A stretch of DNA of 64,000 nucleotides from Apus apus (Eukaryota > Chordata > Aves > Apodiformes > Apodidae): NCBI RefSeq assembly GCF_020740795.1, contig NC_067295.1, positions 3,844,501-3,908,500 of the forward strand, read 5' to 3'. Below the pieces are notes generated by a model. The model was not told where the DNA came from. It saw only the letters and a program-made list of their open reading frames with translations, and did not search any database. Positions 1 to 22,440 of the stretch are shown in pieces. The position numbers and the translations under genes are program-made. The first letter of the stretch is position 1. Each line of letters starts with the position of its first letter.

Positions 1-3000
1 AACAAATCTTCATCTACTGCACTCCCACAGTAAAACACCACGGCAGCTTAGCTGTTGAAAGCAATGAGAAAGTTTAGTATTTTTAATTGGGTTTGGTTTT
101 TCATTTAATGCAGGTAAAAATGTTAGAGGGGGGAGAGAAAATCATCTTTGGCTGCAGTTTATCTGGCATCAGTAGCATTTAAATATGAATTTATTGTTTG
201 TTTTGGCTGTAGAGTTGTATGTACATGTGTGGTTGCGTGTGTGGGTATATACACACATATACATGCTCTTAAAAATGTCAGGGAAAAATATTTTTAACTT
301 GGAATATTTTTTCCCTTACCCTTGCTCAGTGTTAACAGAATTACTGTTGAAGGAAAGAATGAATTTTTAAATGTCTTTTCCCCCCATTGTTAACTAAAAA
401 CATCTTTTCATGAGGAAAGAAAAAAACACAAAGAAGAAAGGAGGCTTCAATTGTTTAAAGGCATCTGTGCATAGTTCATTTTAAGCCCACACATAGTTTG
501 GGTACAGTAGGAGGAAAACTCCTGCTTCACATTAACTACAGGCATCAGGAGTCTCTCCAAGGAGCCATACAGATGGCTGGAGGGCACCAGCAGCTTATTT
601 GCCACCATGACCATAAATTTGGGGACTTAATTTAGAAACATGTGGGTTTGGAGTAGAGCCCCAAATGTGGTTTTTGTTTAGTTTACTAGTTGTTTTTTTT
701 TTTTTGTCTCTGCGAACATTGGGAGGAAGAGGAGCAGGGATTGTGTTGTGCACGTAGAGTGGAGTTAGCAGGAGGAGAGGTGGAGGATCTGTGCTGTCAG
801 TGTGTTAAAACGTGTTTATTTTCAGGCTGAAGGTTGTATCTTATGCAGATAAAAATATAAGTGTTTTGGTAAAAATGCTGACAAGAGACTTTGCTCAGTT
901 GTCTTTCCGTAGGGTGACACCATGTATTTGAAAGAGGTCAGAGTAACTGCCAGGTGTGTTGTTGTATGTTTTCTGTAGCCCCTTTTATCCTGGCTTTTCA
1001 ATCTACCTTGGACATACAGGAGCTGCTGGGCACCCTTGTCTCTTCCCACATCCAGAATCTTGAAGGGATCCTGGGACAGCCCCTGGGCAGTTGGGGCAGC
1101 TGAGCCAAGGACATCATGTGGGACAAGTCATGGAGGGAATTTCCTACAAACTTTCCCCTTTTTTAAACCCTGTTTTCCTCCCCAGCTGCTCAGCGAGCTG
1201 CTCTCAGCTCAGCCAACTCTAGGGGCTGTGCAGGTTGATCTTACGTATTTTTTTCCGCAGTTATTTCCTGGTTTAGATGAGAATTGCTGGATTCCAGAAC
1301 CAAATGGGATGGTTGGGGGGAGTCTCCATCACCCCATGGTGTGTCATTGAACTTGGGCACAGTTTTGCTGCTCTTCAGGCAGATGGTTTCCACGTCTCGG
1401 AATAGTTGAGTTCATCTGGATTTGTTTTCATTTTGGCAAAATGTGGTAGAAAACCAGCAGTTGTGCCCCTTTTCCTGGTGGGGGAGGGAATCTGCTCCTA
1501 ATTTGCTGTAGATTTTTATATTTTTTGCATGCTGTTTTTATGCAAGGAGTGAGCAGGGCTGTGGATGTCTTGATATTTACTGCAGGACTGTAGGTTTAGT
1601 AGCATTTTTAGATCGCAAGGAACAAGCCTGAGCAATTGAAATGGGGAAGGGATTTTTTGTGCAGTTAAATATTAGTATTCTGTGACTATCCAATGTATGA
1701 GAGAGATATAAGCTCTCCTTTGTTAAAAAAGCCCGAAAAACGAAATAGCTGGACATTACTTAGCTGATAAAATGCTAGGATGAGAACACTATTTTCTGAT
1801 ATTCCTGTTATTTCTAATGTCATGGAAAAAAAAAAATCATCCAAAGCAGAAAACTAACACTTGTGTTATTGTATTATTTTTTTAATGAACAACCAAGTGT
1901 TGAGGACGTTTTTATCTATCCCAGAGGGCATACGTGAAAAGGGAAGGATTTTTGTGTTCATCCCAGCTCATTTTGAAGGGATCTGGTTTCTCATTTGGTT
2001 GGATTTTGGAGGCAGGGATAGCAGGGAGCAGGCGAGTGGGCTCAGGTGGGGAGAGCCGGGGCTCCTGCTAGTGGTGGAAATTTTCCAGCAGCCTTGATGA
2101 TCCTACTTAAGCCCTCAATTTCAAGAGAAATTAAATATCTTTTCCAGACCCACTTTTTGCAGTTAAATATATGGAGAGATTTATATGTATTTTATAGGTA
2201 TATGTGCTCATATATGTGTGTGTATATGTATGTGTGTGGTACTTGTGCATTTGTGCAGTGACTCTGGCTCACCAGCGCTGACTGGATGAGATGCTGTTAA
2301 AATTAATTGCCTGTGAGCTGATAACAGACTCTTGGGAAGTGCTGTAGGAAGGGAGAGGTTCCACTCTAAGAGCATCTGCCCTCAGAGTCCTTGCCCTTAG
2401 ACATTAGGAGAAAATACTTCACTGTGAGGGTGGTGAGACACTGTCCTAGGTTCCCCAGAGAAGCTGTGGCTGCCCCATCCCTGGCAGTGTTGAAGGGCAG
2501 GTTGGATGGGGCTTGGAGCAACCTGGTCTGGTGGGAGTTGCCCCTGCCCATGCAGGGGGGGTTGGATCAAAAAGATTTTGAAGGTTCCTTCCAACCCAAA
2601 CCATTTTGATTCTATGGAAGTACCTGCTGTTTATACACTGTAAAGGCAAAGCCCAGCCCAGGTAGGCAGCAAGGCAGATTTTTTTTGCCAGAATTAGTTT
2701 TTGGCTGTGGACAGCTCCTCCTGCCTGAGTGAGCTGGGCTTCCCTAACCCAAGCTGTAGAGAGGGAGATGAAAGGCACTGAGAGTTTTGAGGCAGAGTGT
2801 TTACCCACTCCTCCTTGTCTCCAACACTACCTACACTTTTCCCCCTTACACATTCCAAATCCATTGCTTTCAAATTATTCCCCTCCCCCTCTTTGCATTT
2901 TTGCCTCCTGCCCCTTCTCCTCTCTGTGTCCTCCTTGCCTCCCACCGTGGCGCAGGCTGATCTCTGGTATTCCCCTTCCAGGCTGATCTCTGATTCTGGT

Positions 3001-3431
3001 TTCACTAATGGATTTTGTTATGGAGGAGGAGGTGGTGGGTGGGAGGGGAATCCCAGAGCTCCAAGGTTGGGATTTTCAAAGGATTTAAGCTTTTAATTCC
3101 TTCTGAAAGCTGCAGGGAAGGGGTGCGTGGCATCCTTTTCAAATCTCTGCCAACACCCTGTTCTTCCCTCCCGTGCCTTGAAGGGGTCCTTTTTGCTGTA
3201 CCCTGCATTGCTGTGTTCTTCAAGGGTGGTGGTAGGCAGGGTGACATGGGCTGTATGTGGCTGCAAAGACACACATGTCCATGGGCAGCATCTTCTGGCT
3301 CAAGTCATGGGTGGCTCAGTGCTACTTAGGTGAGCACAGAGCAGCAGGAGAGTTAATGCTTTGGGGTGGAAATGTGGCTGATGCACAGCTCCATTGGATT
3401 GGTAATGGACTCTCTCTTTTCTGCGTGCTAG
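1..3431 (+). other. TNRC18: TNRC18 intron, 5' side truncated
   Basis: No exon could be supported here. The stretch holds GT/TA-rich simple sequence near 208-262 and 2186-2240, a CR1 fragment at 2399-2616, and a polypyrimidine-rich stretch before the acceptor AG at 3430-3431. A short pyrimidine-tract-plus-AG near 1183 has no convincing donor. Confidence 0.7.
2399..2616 (+). mobile_element. CR1 LINE 3' fragment
   Basis: Matches the typical CR1 3' end: GGAGAAAATACTTCACTGTG, then CCAGAGAAGCTGTGGCTGCC, ending in TTCCAACCCAAACCATTTTG and ATTCTATGG. Forward orientation, in a TNRC18 intron. Confidence 0.92.
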
Positions 3432-14828
<11,397 letters not shown>

Positions 14829-16450
14829 CCTCCCAGGGGACATGTGCCACCCCCGGGGAAGGGACAGGACAAACCTGAGGACGTGCCTGTTCAGACGACA
14901 TGATTGTTTCTTTCAGTGCTCATGACTTCTGTGTCACACTACAGCTAGGAGAGCGCGAGAGACATGAGGAGGAAGGAGAGGGCTGAAGAAAGGGGTTGGG
15001 GGAAGCAGCTACAGGACTTGAGGAAGATGCCGTTGGGTGGTGGTGGTGCTTGAACCACAGGGCTCTTCTGGAAGTGGCTTTAAGTAAGGTGACACTTGAC
15101 CAACTTCTCCCTTCCTCCTTTTGGTCCAGGAAAGCACATGGGTCTCGTGATCATTTCACCAGCGGGAGGGATCCCTTTTGTGTCATTTGCCCCCATCAGT
15201 ACCACGGAAGCCACCCGCATGTGGAAGGACACCTGCTGGCCTTCTGCGGGAGCTCCTCTCCGTCCTTATATTCCCTTTTCTGCTTGGTTTTGCATGACCC
15301 TTTAGGAAGGACAGGGTGAAACTGAAAGGAGATGAGTCTCTCTCGGCATCTCGTCTCTATCCTCTCAGCGCCTTTTTGCCGTTGCCTTTCCCTGGAGGCT
15401 CCTGGCTGGCAGTGTGGGGCATGGAGGGGCAGAGCTGGCCCCAGCACAGAGATGGCAGAAGAGGTCCTCAGGGCTGGGAGGAGCTGGCTGGAAGATGAAA
15501 CAACATCGAGTCTGGGGTGCTGCCTTCCCACTGCCTCTAAGAAACAGTGAGGACCCACCTTTCCCATCCCTCTGCCTCCCTCCTGCCCTGGAAAGGCACG
15601 AGGGGAGCAAGTGCATGGTGAGAGGGTGACACTTGGTGAGTAAAGAACTCATCTTGAGGCGCAGAGAAGGGGGACAGGAGATGACTGGAAAAAGCCACTG
15701 CTCTGTGCTTGGAACAGAGGAGACCACAGGAGATTGCAGCATCCCTGGCCCAGCAGAGACATGGAGCTGCTGGGAAGCCCTCACCCCTCATTTGAAGGGA
15801 ATGGGGATGGAGTGTGAAGTCCCAGCCGTGTCTGCCACAGCCAGAGTCCCACTGCCACCTTGGGCTCGGGGAGGGGACCCTTCATCTTGCTCCATCCAGC
15901 CTGCCACCCTCCCCATGGCTCCCAGAGAGCCACCACCATCACCTCCTCCCTCTGAGGAGGCACACATCGGGCCCATGGCATCACTGCTGCCTCACCAAGG
16001 TTGCAGCTGGCCAGAGGGGACACCAGAGGAGAACCAAGCAATGATGCAACATCCTTGCACTTAAAACAAAAACTCCCAAGAGACGCACTGACCTTTCTTT
16101 GCAACTACCGACTCGCACTACGCATCGCTAGGACACGGAGCAGGGCCCGGGAGCGACGGCCCAGGCTCCGGTGGGGAGATCCTTAAGACAAGGACAGATT
16201 GGAAACTATCTACCCTGGTACCAGCTGCATACCAGAGACTGGAGGCTGGGACTCAGGGGACAGGGAAACCCCCTGGGAAGTTGTTCCTTGTCCTTTAAAT
16301 GAACCACATGGTGCTGAGCTTGTACCATCTCCACCCCGGGCCACCGGCGCCTCGGATAGTGACGGTTCTAGCCTGTACAGTTTTAATGTACCAAAAGACT
16401 CTTTAGCCCTCCTGTATTATAAGTCTTTAAATGGATTCAACTTTTTAATT

Positions 16451-16488
16451 ATAAATATAAATATAAATATATATATATAAATATAAAC
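16451..16488 (+). repeat. TAAA/TA low-complexity tract
   Basis: ATAAATATAA repeated, with TATATATATA, within the TNRC18 3' UTR. It includes several TATAAA words. Confidence 0.9.
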
Positions 16489-16751
16489 TTTTTAAAACTG
16501 TGAAAAAAAAAAAGAAATTATAAAAAACAAACAGACAAAAAAAAACAAACAAGGAAAAAAACAAACCCAACAAAACCCAACCCCCCCAACTACAGAAAAG
16601 AACACAGTCTGACGTTTAGAATATTATTTTTTATTTCCTGTTGGATTGTGATTGTAAATGATCTGGGAACAGGCACACAACACCCCCCTTTCCCCCCCCC
16701 CCCCCGCTCAAAGTGTACTGTACTAGAAGCAAATTGTGTGAGCATATTTTA

Positions 16752-16780
16752 AAGAGCGAGAGAGAGCGCGCGAGAGAGAG
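16752..16780 (+). repeat. GA/CG simple repeat
   Basis: AGAGCGAGAGAGAGCGCGCG and AGAGAG, in the TNRC18 3' UTR. Confidence 0.9.
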
Positions 16781-17723
16781 ATTTTATGCTAATGTTAAAT
16801 AGAAAGCACTTAAAACCCACTGCCTTCTATGGAACACAAGGATATTTCAGACAATCGAGAGGAAAGGAGAGCCAGGTTTTTGTCTTTCTTTTTTTTTTTT
16901 TTTCCTGTTTTGTTTTTGTTTCCTTTATGTTTTGTTTAAAACGGCTTTTTTTTTTTTTGGCATTCTGTTTGTTGGAGAACTCGGTGTGATCTTTTTTCAT
17001 AAAAAAAAAAAATTAATTGAAAAAAAAAAAAAGCAACCCAACAAAGCATCTTTCTTTGTCTTGCTTGTCCTGACTGTGGAGTTTTTCAAGCCCTTGGTGG
17101 CCATGGTCGCTTTTTGGCTCACCCTCCTGCTTCGTGGTCAGGGGAGGACCCAGCCCAGGTGCCTTGTGGCTCTTTGGGGGAGCCATGGTCATGGTGACTC
17201 CTGTACCCTGAGCCCCACAGGGATGATGGTTTGAGGGCGGAATGCTGAATTTGCTCCTTTTGGGGTGAGCTGTACTTCAACCAGGTGGGCACTTGGCATG
17301 GTGGGACCCTCTGATGCTGGTGGGGCTGGGTCATGGGTGCCAAGTCTGGCGCTCTCTGCAACCTCTGGCCCTTGGGCTTTGCTTCCTTGGGAGGTGACAC
17401 CCACCAGCTCCTGGCACAGGGAGGCGCAGCCAGTTCCAAAAAGCTGCAGCCTTTCAGGTTGACATCATCTCCAAATGGTTTCTGCTCTGCTCAGCCCCTT
17501 CTGCTTGCTGCCTGCAAAGGTGTTGCACTTCTGCAGCAGTTTTCAGGCTGGCAGGGGCTTGATCAGATCTGGTGCCAAATCCAGCTGCTCCAGGTGACAG
17601 AGGGGATCCTGGAGATGGAGAGCAGCACAAGGGACACCCCACAGGACAGCACCCATTGTGCTGTGTGTGTTTTGTCAGCTCAGCCCAGCACCAGCAGCCA
17701 CGACCAGGCATTGTTGCAGACAT

Positions 17724-17729
17724 TTAATC
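17724..17729 (-). other. Candidate ATTAAA polyadenylation signal for SLC29A4
   Basis: Read on the - strand this is ATTAAA, 826 bp after the SLC29A4 stop, followed by G/T-containing sequence. It lies about 30 bp from the + strand AATAAA of TNRC18, so the two transcripts may overlap at their 3' ends. Confidence 0.35.
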
Positions 17730-17757
17730 TGGCATCAGCTTCATTTACGTCCCTTGC

Positions 17758-17763
17758 AATAAA
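17758..17763 (+). other. Candidate polyadenylation signal AATAAA for TNRC18
   Basis: Canonical hexamer on the + strand, 2.9 kb after the TNRC18 stop. No other AATAAA was noticed on this strand between the stop and this site. It is only a candidate, because TATAAA variants occur about 1.3 kb earlier. Confidence 0.45.
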
Positions 17764-18554
17764 TCCTGAAGCTCAGCAGTGACCCATGGGTGGCATCTGC
17801 AGTGCTATGGCCTTGAGACTCCCTTCTGTCCCCTCGTGATGGGGCAAACCCACAGCAGGGGGTGGGGGGAGGAATGACCCTGCCTGTCTTGCAGTTAGAG
17901 GGAGGCAAAATGACATGCAACAAAAAAAAAAAATCCCACCACCACATTTGTATTTTTTTTTCCAACCAGCAGAAGTGAATTGGCTCCTTCCCACAGTGAT
18001 TGGCATGTCTGGGGAGGGATCATGATTTCAAGCCACTGGTGAAAACCTGCAGCACCATCAAAGCTGGGACTCACCTTCCCAGAGCCACTGGGGCTTGAAG
18101 GAGCATTTCCTTCCTCTCGATCCTCCTCCTCAGCCCTCCATCGCCCTCCTCCCCAGTGCTGGTTTTAGTCCCTTTGGGATTTGGCAGAATCTGTTTCCTC
18201 CTGGGAATGGCTTGGCTCAAACAGAAGACACACCCCTTCCCTCCCCACCCCAACCCCTACCCCTTTGTCTCCACCACCAGGGAACTGCACATCACTGATG
18301 GGGTTCCCCCAAGAGCAACAGGACCATCCCTGGGGTGGGAGGAATGTCACCCCAAGAAGTACCCCTGCCTGGGCATCACAGGCTGTTTGAGGATGCATCA
18401 GTCCCACGCCAATGGGATGCTGGTCCCTGTCTACCCTGGGACAGGTCTCTGGCTCCAGGCTCCATCCCCAGGGAGGGACATTGGCCAAGTGGGGTGCTGG
18501 GGCCCATGGTGGAAAGCAGGTCCCCATCTTGTCCCCATCGCCCCTCCCTGGGAC
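17764..18554 (-). other. SLC29A4: SLC29A4 3' UTR (extent uncertain)
   Basis: About 0.8 kb from the stop to the candidate ATTAAA. It contains A/T runs near 17921-17962 and no repeat. No gene is visible in it on either strand. Confidence 0.45.
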
Positions 18555-18697
18555 TCAGTACCCTGATGTGAAGGAGCTGTTGGTGAACTCTGTGTAGAAG
18601 CAGGTGCTGTGGGACGTACTGGTGAGGCTGTAGGCAAAATAGGCCACGGCCGAGCCCAGCGTCAAGCCTGTCATGTAGGACACGGTCATGGTGTTCC
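18555..18697 (-). CDS. SLC29A4: SLC29A4 last coding exon: TM11 and C-terminus
   Basis: 143 bp; acceptor CTGCAG, stop TGA at 18557-18555. It encodes NTMTVSYMTGLTLGSAVAYF then a short extracellular tail with Asn-Ser-Ser, a possible glycosylation site (FTNSSFTSGY). Confidence 0.95.
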
Positions 18698-21600
18698 CTG
18701 CAGGAAGGGACAAAGAATGTCGGGCTCTTCTAGCCACCCCACATAGGATTCCCAGGAGGACTCAGTCCTACCTGCCAGCTCCCGCTGCTCGGGGCTCACT
18801 TTGCCAGCTGCCAGGATCATGGGAACGCTGCCGAAGTAGCCGTTGGTGATGCCCATGAGCAGGGAGAAGATGCATGGCCAGGCGGGGTGGCCAAAGGTGG
18901 GCTTCCCGTTGGGGTAGACACACATGATGAAGAGGGGGATGAAGACCACACGGAGGCAGGAGTAGACGAGGAGGTGGGTTCCTCTCCAGTCATAGGGCAG
19001 GGCAGCCAGGATCTGCAAAGAAGGGCAGAGACCATGATGGAAGCAAGGCCGAGGCAGCTGGGGAGGGCAACATGGTGCCCAAAATGGGCCAGCAAGGAGG
19101 AGAGGACATGGTGGCAGGACCATGTGCTGCAGGAGCCCAACCTCAGCCAGGCAAGCGAGTAATCTCACATTAGTTAGATACCCGTGGGGTTGAAATGACC
19201 CTTTGAAAGAGGACACAAAAAGGAAGCACGGTGGAGGGGACACCTCCACTGCACCACGTTGGAGTTGGCTTCTCTCCTACCTTGCCAACGAAGTCGGAGA
19301 GGTTGAAGATGGCCATGATGAGGATGGGGAGCCATTCCCCCAGTGTGCAGTTGTGGATCTCTGACTCCAGCCCGGGAAAGAGGCACAGTGTGATGAAGTA
19401 GGTCATGGCGATGGAGAGCATGTAGGCCCAGATGAGCCGGGACACGACGTAGCGGTGGAGCAGCATGTCTGGCAGGTGTGGGCAGCACAGCTCAGCCAAA
19501 ACCCACAGAGACCCTTGCAGAGCCTGTAAGTCTTGGCTGCAGCCCAACAGGGGCTTCCAAAGACACGATTGCTCCATGTTTTGGGTGGGTCAAGAAGGGA
19601 TGACCCTTCCCCAAAGCCCTGGGGAAGGGCTCCTGCCCCACAAAATGCTCCAAAATTGGCCTATCTCCCCCTCCCCCGAGCCCACCACCCACCTCTGAAG
19701 CTGGGCCAGCTCCTCTTGATTTTGGGCCGAGGGACATCAAAGCGCATGTAGGTGCCACTGCCAGCCAGCTCAGCTTCAGGGCCTGGGCTGCCCTGGGGGG
19801 AGCTTGGCTGCCCCCGTGGCCCGTTCTCCTGCGTGGAGGAGAGAAGAGACACCAGTGCTGAGCTCCAGTGGGGAGCGGGACCCTGGGGGGAGGTCAAGGA
19901 AACCCACCCTTGGCTTACAAATTGGACGTCCTCAGCAGTGACATCGTGGTGGACACGGTAGCCTGTCCCATGGTCGCCAGCCCCCCGGGCCCTGGGGAGG
20001 CCCTTGTGGGAGCAGGAGGTGTAGAAGCGGACGAAGCGGGTGCGCTTCACCAGGAGGTGGAGGATGAAGCAGGTCAGCTCCATGCCGATGGAGATGAAGA
20101 AGAAGATGACCGTGTTCTCCTTCTCATCTGACAGCAGCAGCTTGGTGAAGATGCGGCTGAGGGAGATGATGACCCCGGCGGTGCCTGGTGGCACAGGAGA
20201 GCTACTGGGACAGGGTCCTGCCAAGCCCCACGGCTTGGGGACCCCCAACAGCCTCCCCCATCATATGGTGGTGATGTCTCCATGTATAGAGGATCTACAA
20301 GCAATGATTTTTGGGGTTGCAGTGGAGCCAGCTCCTGGCAGAAACCCCCACCTCAGCCTGGCAAGGCAATGCAAGTGATTTACAAACCATGAAACACCCT
20401 GGTTTGCTGGGGAGCACCCTGGGGAGGTCCCTGATCTGCTGGCAAACATGGCCAGGCTGTGCTGGGGACAGCAGGGCCCCCTGGATATGACTCTCCAGGG
20501 CCCTGGGGGACAGTAGAGGAGGGTCCCCAGCCCGAGGCCACAGGGTGGGACAGGGTGCAGACGCAGGTACTCACTCTCGCCCGTCATCACCCCCTGGGTG
20601 TAGCGCTTGGGCAGCAGCCCCGTGTATCCGTAGAAGCTGGATTGCTGCACTTCAGGAGGAGGCATGGAGGAGAGAAGGAAGGATTATTGCTGCAGCCGAA
20701 ATGCTGAGGGGGAGGGTGTGTGTGGGGGAAGAAAACCCAGTGGGGGCCCAGGTGCTGTGCTGTCCCAGGGGCTGCAGCTGTCCTGAGCAGCCTTCTTGCC
20801 CCCCAAACCGGGGGGAGGGGCTTTTGGCCCTCCCTGGATGCCCCATCATGGCTGTTCCCAGCAGGAGTGGCCACCAGGTGCTGGGGCTTGGAAAGCCACC
20901 ACAGTGGCCCAAATGGCAAAGCCATTGTAAATCAGGGACTGATGCCTGGTTTGGTGCTGGTGCCCCCATCCTGTCTCGAGGTGTGTTTGTGGGGGCTGGA
21001 GCAGGGACGTGAGGGTCATTTTATAGGGATCAGAGCAAGAGGTTGTCCCAGGAGATTGTGGCTTTTGGGGATGGGGGTGTTTTCAGGCTGTGTGTGTCCC
21101 AGCTCCAGCTGCTGTCCCACATACCTGTGCAGCCAAAGGCCACTACCCCGACAGCAACCAGGTTGATGGCGTAGGCTTGTCTGCGGGTGAAGAGCTCCAG
21201 CCAGACGTCGCAGATGCTGACAAAGAGCAGAGGCCCCAGGGCGAAAAGATAACCTGGAGGTGGGAGATGGAGGCAGGTGGTGGGAGCCAACATAGGTCTG
21301 GTATTGCCAGGGGCTGTGGAGACCCCCACTCACCCACAGAGATCCGGGTGTGCAAGCTCAGCAGCTCCACCAGTGCGTTGTTGAGGATGACAGCCACCAA
21401 GGCCACCAGGATGTAGGTGAGGCTCATGTCGAAGACGATGGAGGTCCCTGTGGAGAGGCAGGGGGTGAGAGGTGGTGGGGGTCCCACTCCCCTGGAAACA
21501 GGGCCAAGCTCTACCCAGGTTCAGGATGGTTGGGAAGTTATGCAGCTGCTGGAGACCTACCTGGGTATTTATGGTGCAGGTAGTCCACATCGGTGATAAA

Positions 21601-22433
21601 GCTGTTGTATGGCAGAAGGAATCCCACCCCAGCCAGCAACATGGCAAAGTAAATCCCATGGTATCGATCCTGGGGCTCAGGATCCTCAGAAGCTGCCCCA
21701 AAAGGTGGGGAGGGGGAAAAAGGGGAAAAGATGTGACAGAGGCCCTGCTGCACCCATGGGACCTGCAGCAGAGCCTGAGCGTGGGGCAATGAATGGTGCT
21801 GCCACATCCTTTGTGGCAAATGAGGGTTAGTCCCATGAATAAATGGCCCTGATCCAGAGAAACTTCTACCCTAAAAAAAGGCTTTTCAATGTGATACCCA
21901 GGAGGCAGGAAAACACATGAGCTCTGGAGGTTGAGAAGTTTCAATAGCAGCCAAATAACCCAAGAGCCAGGCAGGGCATGTAGCAGCCACAGCCAGGGCA
22001 GAGGAAGGGTTGGAGGAGTGTGGAGGTAGACAGGGATGCCTTGGGATGTGGAGCCGGGCTGGGGAAAATCCCAGGGGCATCCCTGAACCCTGCATGGGAA
22101 AGAGTGAAGCTACAGGCTGGGGGTGAGCCAGGCAGGAGAGCCAGGGCATGAACCCCCAACAGGCATGAGGCAATTTCATGGCATTAATGGCCATTTGTGG
22201 CTATTAAACCCATCCCAGGAAGCTCCTTAAATGGGTGGGAAACCAGTAGGGTGGGTGCTGTGCCTGCCCTCACCTGGCTCCATGAAGGTGAGGACACCCT
22301 TGGTCTGGCTGCCCCTCTGCAGCTCATCCTCCTCCAGCTGGTAGCTGTCGAAGCTGAAGCTCATCACCACGTTGCCCTCAGGTGTCCCCGCCGGGCTCAG
22401 CTCCTTGAAGCGCTCGGCTCCCACCGAGCCCAT
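18555..22433 (-). CDS. SLC29A4: SLC29A4 (PMAT/ENT4), complete, 527 residues
   Basis: Plasma-membrane monoamine transporter of the equilibrative nucleoside transporter family; it carries organic cations such as serotonin and dopamine. Coding exons, 5' to 3': 22433-22274, 21692-21561, 21447-21334, 21253-21125, 20649-20575, 20184-19919, 19828-19693, 19468-19281, 19012-18772, 18697-18555. All junction phases agree and total 1,584 bp. Eleven membrane segments are readable, with the expected long charged loop after TM6 (about residues 250-335). The Glu of MTGES at residue 203 lines up with human Glu206, which I recall as the charge-selectivity residue. The human protein is 530 residues. The start has an optimal context (CACCATGG). 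Confidence 0.97.
18772..19012 (-). CDS. SLC29A4: SLC29A4 exon 10: TM9 and TM10
   Basis: 241 bp; acceptor TTGCAG, donor GCAG|GTAGGA. It encodes HLLVYSCLRVVFIPLFIMCV, PCIFSLLMGITNGYFGSVPM and ILAAGKVSPEQRELAG, with the G-x-x-N-G-Y-x-x-S motif of the family. Confidence 0.95.
19281..19468 (-). CDS. SLC29A4: SLC29A4 exon 9: TM7 and TM8
   Basis: 188 bp; acceptor TGCCAG, donor AAG|GTAGGA. It encodes LLHRYVVSRLIWAYMLSIAM, TYFITLCLFPGLESEI and EWLPILIMAIFNLSDFVGK. The F-N-x-x-D-x-x-G-K motif of TM8 is conserved across ENTs. Confidence 0.95.
19693..19828 (-). CDS. SLC29A4: SLC29A4 exon 8: intracellular loop
   Basis: 136 bp; acceptor ACGCAG, donor AGAG|GTGGGT. Its first half is low-complexity Gly/Pro/Ser. 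The second half (TYMRFDVPRPKIKRSWPSFR) is the conserved PMAT loop end. The - strand reading frame runs open through the preceding intron, but family alignment supports splicing. Confidence 0.9.
19919..20184 (-). CDS. SLC29A4: SLC29A4 exon 7: TM5, TM6 and loop
   Basis: 266 bp; acceptor CACCAG, donor TTT|GTAAGC. It encodes AGVIISLSRIFTKLLLSDEK, VIFFFISIGMELTCFILHLL and a charged loop ending HHDVTAEDVQF. Confidence 0.95.
20575..20649 (-). CDS. SLC29A4: SLC29A4 exon 6: TM4-TM5 loop with selectivity Glu
   Basis: 75 bp. The acceptor is CTGAAG, chosen because it alone keeps the frame and gives CTVQQSSFYGYTG as in the family. A competing CAG lies 5 nt further in. It encodes QQSSFYGYTGLLPKRYTQGV and MTGE; donor A|GTGAGT. 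Confidence 0.93.
21125..21253 (-). CDS. SLC29A4: SLC29A4 exon 5: TM3 and TM4
   Basis: 129 bp; acceptor CTCCAG, donor ACAG|GTATGT. It encodes YLFALGPLLFVSICDVWLEL and AYAINLVAVGVVAFGCT. Confidence 0.95.
21334..21447 (-). CDS. SLC29A4: SLC29A4 exon 4: TM2
   Basis: 114 bp; acceptor CCACAG, donor GTGG|GTGAGT. It encodes TSIVFDMSLTYILVALVAVI and LNNALVELLSLHTRISV, one membrane span followed by a short loop. Confidence 0.95.
21561..21692 (-). CDS. SLC29A4: SLC29A4 exon 3: TM1
   Basis: 132 bp; acceptor GGGCAG, donor CAG|GTAGGT. It encodes DRYHGIYFAMLLAGVGFLLP and YNSFITDVDYLHHKYPG. The G-x-G-x-L-L-P-Y-N signature of TM1 is the hallmark of the ENT family. Confidence 0.95.
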
Positions 22434-22440
22434 GGTGACC
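22274..22440 (-). CDS. SLC29A4: SLC29A4 exon 2: start codon and N-terminal tail
   Basis: Acceptor CAGCAG just upstream of GGTCACCATGG; ATG at 22433-22431; donor CCAG|GTGAGG. The segment 22440-22434 is 5' UTR. It encodes MGSVGAERFKELSPAGTPEG, then VVMSFSFDSYQLEE, the cytosolic tail typical of PMAT. Confidence 0.95.

Larger units (their letters stand above)
14829..17780 (+). other. TNRC18: TNRC18 3' UTR (end uncertain)
   Basis: The region after the stop is unusually rich in simple sequence: TA/TAAA at 16451-16488, A-rich 16500-16565, a C run at 16692-16705, GA/CG at 16752-16780 and T/A runs at 16882-17032. A canonical AATAAA sits at 17758-17763, with several TATAAA variants near 16450-16490. 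Either cluster could set the 3' end, so the right border is a guess. Confidence 0.55.

Noticed and set aside
1184-1250. Possible extra TNRC18 exon with acceptor CTCCCCAG
   Set aside because: The only nearby donor (GTTGAT) is weak and the frame gives no recognisable TNRC18 sequence.
19829-19918. Retained intron in SLC29A4 (frame stays open)
   Set aside because: The frame is open only because the intron is short; clear GT-AG sites and family alignment support splicing, though a retained form cannot be excluded.
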